Part shown: piece after piece, positions 62,590-64,000 of the stretch | How positions within the stretch are numbered: position 1 is the stretch's first letter | Layout of the letters: every line of letters begins with the position of its first letter | Assembly (NCBI GenBank): GCA_003116975.1 | Contig: BGKB01000072.1 | Span: forward strand, 162,577-226,576 | Source: Aurantiochytrium sp. KH105 | Taxonomy: Eukaryota > Sar > Bigyra > Thraustochytrida > Thraustochytriidae | Reading direction: 5' to 3' | DNA: 64,000 nucleotides | Notes under the pieces: generated by a model | Told to the model about the DNA's origin: nothing | The model's input: only the letters and a program-made list of their open reading frames with translations | Databases searched by the model: none | Made by a program: the position numbers and the translations under genes

Positions 62590-64000
62590 CTACTTTTGCT
62601 TGGTCAGAGAAATGCTCGACGAAGCAGACGAGGACGAAGACACGAGCGGGCGCCGCTTCGGTTGATGTGCTGCAGCCGCTACATTAAAGGAACGCTTGAC
62701 AACTTGAGCAGGGAGCATGATTTGCGCAGCGAGGTTGTTGATCTTGGCGTCAGAGATGGACATTTCCACGATGCCATGACTGTCTGCGCGAGATTCGCCA
62801 ATCTTGGCACGCGTTCGCGGATTGCGCGCCGCCTTGGACATGACGCCAAAAGCAATATCCTGGAGGGTCGCACGCGAGCTCTCTGCACTTGCCATGACCA
62901 GTGTATCGTCCTTGCTCGTCGAGAGGTCCAGATCAAGCTTGCTATTATGCAAACGCAACCAGGGATGTTCCAAAAGTTCTGCCGCAGTTGGTCGGGCCTC
63001 CGGATCCAGAGCAAGCATCAGGCTCAGAAAATTACGCAGCTCCGGCGAGGGCGTAATGGATCTTTGCATCTGTTCGAGCAGTGGCGAAAAATGCACAAGC
63101 TCCGTGGGTATCTCGACGGCCCGCCCCGATCCCCAACGCTCCAAGAGCTTCCAGTACACGGAAGATCCCTGCCCGGGCTCGGCGCCATTGACCTCCTCGC
63201 TGCTCATTCCAGACAACGAGGCGAGCGAGGCTTGCCGCGTCTTGCCGTCTGATCCGATTGTCTGCAGCTGTTGTGAAGCGACGGTCCTCTCCGATCCTTC
63301 CTCGATGAGATACATGGGAAAGTCGCCAAGCAATACGGTCAGGAGTGTGAGTCCCAGCGACCAGATGTCACTGGGAAAAGAGTACTTTTCGCCGCGGAGT
63401 CGCTCGGGCGACATGTACTTCATCGTGCCAGCAAAAGTATTGGCCATGCTGTCCTTCTCGAGCTGTTTCGATAAACCAAAGTCAGCAAGCTTGACCTGCG
63501 ACCGGGAGTTGATCAGAACATTCGCGGGTTTGATGTCGAGGTGCACAAAGTTTTGTTCGTGCAAATACGCCAACGCGCGGAGCACGCTGCGCGAAATCAG
63601 CGCCAGCATCAGCTCGTCTACGACCCCTGTGCTCGAAGCGACGCCTCCCTGCGGCGCTGGAGGCGAACCTGTCGATACCATCGCTGTCGATGACGATGCC
63701 AAGAGATCTTGCTGGCGATGCTGGAGCGGCCCTGGTGGCGGCGGCGGCGATGGGGACATAGCATGGGCATGATGATTCATCATGTGCTTGACGCTCGAGG
63801 TGCCAGACCCATGCGTGGCGACCGTGTCGTTCGAGGACTGGCGTGACCGCAGACGATTGAAGCCACGCACAGCCTTGCGCGACGAGGCAAGAAGCGACCG
63901 GGAAAGCATATCCGCCTGATTGTTTGCCGCCTGCCGAGCAGCCTGCTTGAAGCGCGAGAGCAAATCCTGCAGACTACCGCCATCCATGAGCTCCATGACA
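62590..64000 (-). CDS. MAPKK-like (STE7-type) protein kinase, 5' end outside window
   Basis: At least 469 residues. The window edge cuts the protein just before the hinge (VMELMDGGSLQDLL), so the N-lobe is missing here. Visible: a long low-complexity insert (about residues 15-125) between hinge and catalytic loop; VHLDIKPANVL (HRD replaced by HLD); KLADFGLSKQL; an activation segment S-M-A-N-T-F-A-G-T-M-K-Y-M-S-P-E-R-L like MAPKKs; Y-S-F-P-S-D-I-W-S-L-G-L-T-L-L; another insert (about 213-285); and the C-lobe ending LEHPWLRLHNSK. A ~130-residue tail ends in a serine run. The Ser and Thr in the activation loop sit where MAP3Ks phosphorylate. It may act in a MAPK cascade. Confidence 0.88.
   Translation of the reverse strand, partial: VMELMDGGSLQDLLSRFKQAARQAANNQADMLSRSLLASSRKAVRGFNRLRSRQSSNDTVATHGSGTSSVKHMMNHHAHAMSPSPPPPPGPLQHRQQDLLASSSTAMVSTGSPPAPQGGVASSTGVVDELMLALISRSVLRALAYLHEQNFVHLDIKPANVLINSRSQVKLADFGLSKQLEKDSMANTFAGTMKYMSPERLRGEKYSFPSDIWSLGLTLLTVLLGDFPMYLIEEGSERTVASQQLQTIGSDGKTRQASLASLSGMSSEEVNGAEPGQGSSVYWKLLERWGSGRAVEIPTELVHFSPLLEQMQRSITPSPELRNFLSLMLALDPEARPTAAELLEHPWLRLHNSKLDLDLSTSKDDTLVMASAESSRATLQDIAFGVMSKAARNPRTRAKIGESRADSHGIVEMSISDAKINNLAAQIMLPAQVVKRSFNVAAAAHQPKRRPLVSSSSSASSSISLTKQK

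Noticed and set aside
1-64000. CRISPR arrays, rRNA genes, transposase or viral genes
   Set aside because: None seen; repeats found are coding repeats, microsatellites or gene duplicates.

Overview
The window is nuclear DNA of a eukaryotic microbe. Evidence: initiator tRNA-Met genes with eukaryote-specific bases, an ESCRT-II subunit (SNF8), a 5'-3' exoribonuclease of the XRN class, a WDR74/NSA1 ribosome-assembly factor, a tubulin-tyrosine-ligase-like enzyme, and introns with GTAAGT donors. Genes are mostly long, intron-free, GC-rich and close together on both strands, and the surface proteins carry fibro-slime (PA14-like) domains. This style fits a labyrinthulomycete/thraustochytrid-like stramenopile, but that assignment is inference and no diagnostic marker gene is present.

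Layout. 1-801: 3' part of a minus-strand leucine-rich-repeat gene built from 266-bp exon-intron cassettes. 2.1-16 kb: an ABC1/ADCK atypical kinase, a glutamine-rich coiled-coil protein, a 1516-residue protein made of two repeat families, a J-domain-like protein, a coiled-coil protein, and a coiled-coil/proline-rich/SH3 protein. 16.2-19 kb: a secreted DUF268 protein and four initiator tRNA-Met genes, two with introns. 19.2-22.7 kb: two tandem class V aminotransferases. 22.9-34.3 kb: an XRN exonuclease with an extra CCCH finger, an unknown protein, a TTLL enzyme, a large unknown protein and WDR74. 35.4-40.1 kb: three tandem cation-diffusion-facilitator paralogs. 40.7-50.3 kb: an EI24/Rrt8-like membrane protein, a BTB-plus-GTPase fusion, SNF8 and a divergent protein kinase. 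51.1-62.1 kb: three tandem, large, single-pass surface proteins (fibro-slime domain, L-type-lectin-like domain, filamin-like domain, membrane anchor, conserved tail). 62.6-64 kb: 3' part of a MAPKK-like kinase that runs off the window.

The dominant theme is tandem duplication at every scale: LRR exons, intragenic peptide repeats, tRNA genes, aminotransferases, metal transporters and surface lectins. The least familiar systems are the fibro-slime/lectin/filamin surface family with a sharp near-identity tract between two copies, the CDF trio lacking both the canonical transmembrane histidine and the cytoplasmic domain, the BTB-GTPase fusion, the two-repeat giant protein, and the intron-bearing initiator tRNA genes.

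Genes are treated as intron-free except the LRR gene. Starts are the first convincing ATG. No homology search was possible, so family names rest on motifs read by eye.
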